From NCBI RefSeq assembly GCF_900107665.1, contig NZ_FNQT01000002.1:374286-438285 (forward strand): a stretch of DNA of 64,000 nucleotides. Direction: 5' to 3'. Under the pieces are notes generated by a model. The model saw nothing but the letters and a program-made list of their open reading frames with translations. It ran no database searches and had not been told where the DNA came from. Every line of letters begins with the position of its first letter. The stretch's first letter is position 1. Below, one piece after another: positions 62,445-64,000 of the stretch. The position numbers and the translations under genes are program-made. The DNA comes from Haloplanus vescus (GTDB taxonomy: Archaea > Halobacteriota > Halobacteria > Halobacteriales > Haloferacaceae).

Positions 62445-62957
62445 ATGGTACTCAGAGCCGTCGACGGCATGGAACCCGATGTCCACCCGGACGCCTACGT
62501 CGACCCTGCGGCGGTGGTCATCGGCGACGTCACCGTCGAACGCGACGCCTCGATATGGCCGAACGTCACGCTCCGCGGCGACCACTATCCAATCGTCGTC
62601 GGCGAGGAGGCGAACGTCCAGGACAACGCCGTCTGCCACGAGGACGCGGTCCTCCGGCGGCGCGCGACGGTCGGCCACTCGGCTATCGTCCACGCCGCCA
62701 CCGTCGAGGAGGAAGCCTTGGTCGGGATGGGCGCCGTCGTCCTCGACGACGCGACGGTGGGCGAACGCGCCGTCGTCGCCGCCGGGAGTGTGGTGACCGA
62801 AGGGACGGACGTGCCGCCCGAAACGCTCGTGGCGGGGACGCCCGCCGAGGTGGTCAAGGAACTGGACGACCCCGAACTCGGCGCCAGCGCCGCCGACGAG
62901 TACGTCATGCGCGGCGCCCAGTACGCCGACACGTCGCGAGTCGTCGAGCGCGACTAA
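62445..62957 (+). CDS. Gamma-class carbonic anhydrase-like protein
   Basis: 170 residues with left-handed beta-helix hexapeptide repeats. The gamma-CA markers are SIWPNVTLRGDHYPI, NVQDNAVCHED, and GHSAIVHAATVEEEALVGMG, giving the three metal-type His. The acidic loop bearing the proton-shuttle Glu in the Methanosarcina Cam enzyme is not obvious, as in many YrdA/PaaY-type relatives, so carbonic anhydrase activity is not assured. An internal ATG at codon 9 is possible. The stop overlaps that of the convergent ligase by 4 bases (CTAA). Confidence 0.85.
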   Translation: MVLRAVDGMEPDVHPDAYVDPAAVVIGDVTVERDASIWPNVTLRGDHYPIVVGEEANVQDNAVCHEDAVLRRRATVGHSAIVHAATVEEEALVGMGAVVLDDATVGERAVVAAGSVVTEGTDVPPETLVAGTPAEVVKELDDPELGASAADEYVMRGAQYADTSRVVERD

Positions 62958-64000
62958 CCCTCGCCGACCATCCGCTCTTCGTCCTCCCACTCTTGCGACC
63001 GGAGTTCGTACTTCTGGACTTTCCCCGTCGCGGTGGTGGGGAGCGATTCGACGAACGTCACTTGCTTGAGCGCCTTGAACCCCGCCAGTCGCTCGCGCGT
63101 GAACGAAATCAGCTCCTCGGGGGTGACGCCCGGATTCGCTACGTCGCCGTTGGTGGGGACGACGAACGCCTTGGGTTCCTCGCCCCACTCGTCGCTCGGG
63201 GCGGGGATAACTGCCGCGTCGCCGACCGCCGGATGCTCGAACAGGGTGTCTTCGAGTTCGATGCTGGAGACGTTCTCGCCGCCCGTGACGATGATGTCTT
63301 TCTTCCGGTCCTGAATCGAGATGAGGCCGTTCTCGTTGACGGTGGCCAAGTCGCCGGTGTGGTAGTAGCCCTCGATTCGCTCGGAGAAGGCCCGCTCCGT
63401 CGCCTCCGGTTGGTTCCAGTAGCCCTCCATCACCTGATTGCCGCGCACGACCACCTCGCCGATGGTCTCGTCGTCGCGGGGGACCTCCTCGCCGCCCTCG
63501 TCGACGACCCGGACCTCGGTGCCGAGATAGCCCAGTCCCTGTCGCTTCTTGACGGCGAAGCGGTCCGGGTCGTCGTCGTCGAACAGGCGGCGGGCGTCAG
63601 AGGTGGTGACGAGTGGTCCCGTCTCCGTCGCACCGTAGACGTGACTGAGATACCAGCCGAACTCGTCTTCGACGGTGCGGATGGTCGCCTCCGGCGGCGC
63701 CGACCCGGCGGTGGCGATGCGCACGTCGTTGTCGCCCGCCGTCTGGGGGTCGCCGTCGCGGTAGTGGTCGATGAGGCGGTTCAACACCGTCGGCGCGCCA
63801 CAGAGGTAGGAGACGTCCTCGGCGACGACGGTGTCGAAAATCGACGCGGCGTCGACGCCGCGGGTACAGACGTGTTTCGCGCCCATGCCCGTGACCGCGA
63901 AGATGTGTCCCCAGCCGTTGACGTGGAACATAGGGAGCGTCCAGAGGTAGACGTCGTCGTCCGCGATGTCTTGATGAATCGTCACGATGTAGGCGTGGAG
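62954..64000 (-). CDS. Acyl-CoA/AMP-dependent ligase, 3' part
   Basis: C-terminal part (about 348 residues) of an ANL-superfamily ligase; the frame stays open to base 64000, so the start lies outside. Motifs present: MFHVNGWGH, the ATP-binding VYGATETGP, YHTGDLATVNENG with the conserved Asp, DRKKDIIVTGGENVSSIELE (hinge), and the catalytic Lys near the end in PTTATGKVQKYELR. This matches medium/long-chain fatty-acyl-CoA synthetases. The missing N-terminus carries the P-loop, so substrate class is left open. Confidence 0.9.
   Translation of the reverse strand, partial: LHAYIVTIHQDIADDDVYLWTLPMFHVNGWGHIFAVTGMGAKHVCTRGVDAASIFDTVVAEDVSYLCGAPTVLNRLIDHYRDGDPQTAGDNDVRIATAGSAPPEATIRTVEDEFGWYLSHVYGATETGPLVTTSDARRLFDDDDPDRFAVKKRQGLGYLGTEVRVVDEGGEEVPRDDETIGEVVVRGNQVMEGYWNQPEATERAFSERIEGYYHTGDLATVNENGLISIQDRKKDIIVTGGENVSSIELEDTLFEHPAVGDAAVIPAPSDEWGEEPKAFVVPTNGDVANPGVTPEELISFTRERLAGFKALKQVTFVESLPTTATGKVQKYELRSQEWEDEERMVGEG

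Overview
The window is chromosomal DNA of a halophilic archaeon (class Halobacteria). The evidence is very high GC with acidic deduced proteins, gene starts preceded by a TATA-like box about 27 bases upstream with no leader, Asp/Glu-rich ribosomal protein tails, bacterioruberin carotenoid genes, a trpDFEG operon, PGF-CTERM and lipobox surface proteins, and the archaeal S10/spc ribosomal order with eS4, eL32, eL19 and RNase P component 1. I see no insertion sequence, CRISPR array, prophage or replication origin.

Layout. 1-6.9 kb: tail of larC, an RNase H-fold protein, radB, a CBS-domain protein fused to a hibernation-factor-like domain, a channel-like TrkA-N protein, a REC-PAS3 histidine kinase and a small hypothetical. 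6.9-11.3 kb: tRNA-Val, then trpD-trpF-trpE-trpG. 11.3-14.9 kb: B12-dependent ribonucleotide reductase. 15-19.3 kb: a tiny zinc-finger gene and crtB facing cruF-lyeJ-crtD, which make and hydrate C50 carotenoids. 19.4-30 kb: a mixed stretch (CoA-disulfide-reductase-like flavoprotein, ZIP-like transporter, PGF-CTERM protein, alpha/beta hydrolase-like protein, SLC13 permease, BtpA, metallo-beta-lactamase fold hydrolase, lipoprotein). 30.1-44.3 kb: one minus-strand ribosomal protein superoperon from a SPOUT methyltransferase and uL3 to SecY. 44.5-47.9 kb: tRNA-Gly and tRNA-Glu, each followed by a duplicated copy of its own 3' end, with a lipoprotein, a PAS-GAF kinase and a membrane-tethered winged-helix protein. 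47.9-55.6 kb: prkA1-prkA2-yeaH-spoVR. 55.9-64 kb: small conserved genes, an aspartoacylase-like enzyme, a copper module (CopZ, a Lrp/TRASH regulator, CopA), a gamma carbonic anhydrase and the 3' part of an acyl-CoA ligase.

How the genes work together. Three pathways are nearly self-contained: tryptophan branch steps TrpE/G, D and F; bacterioruberin synthesis; and copper sensing and export. The ribosomal operon is tightly coupled, mostly with 4-base stop/start overlaps. The PrkA/YeaH/SpoVR operon has the same coupling and is likely a stress-signalling unit.

The least ordinary structures are the two tRNA-linked cassettes. Each holds a direct copy of the tRNA T-arm and acceptor end plus an inverted T-arm copy, together making a nested hairpin. 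Also notable are the near-zero spacing of all ten convergent protein-gene pairs, the CBS-hibernation-domain fusion, and several genes under 50 codons with well-placed promoters.
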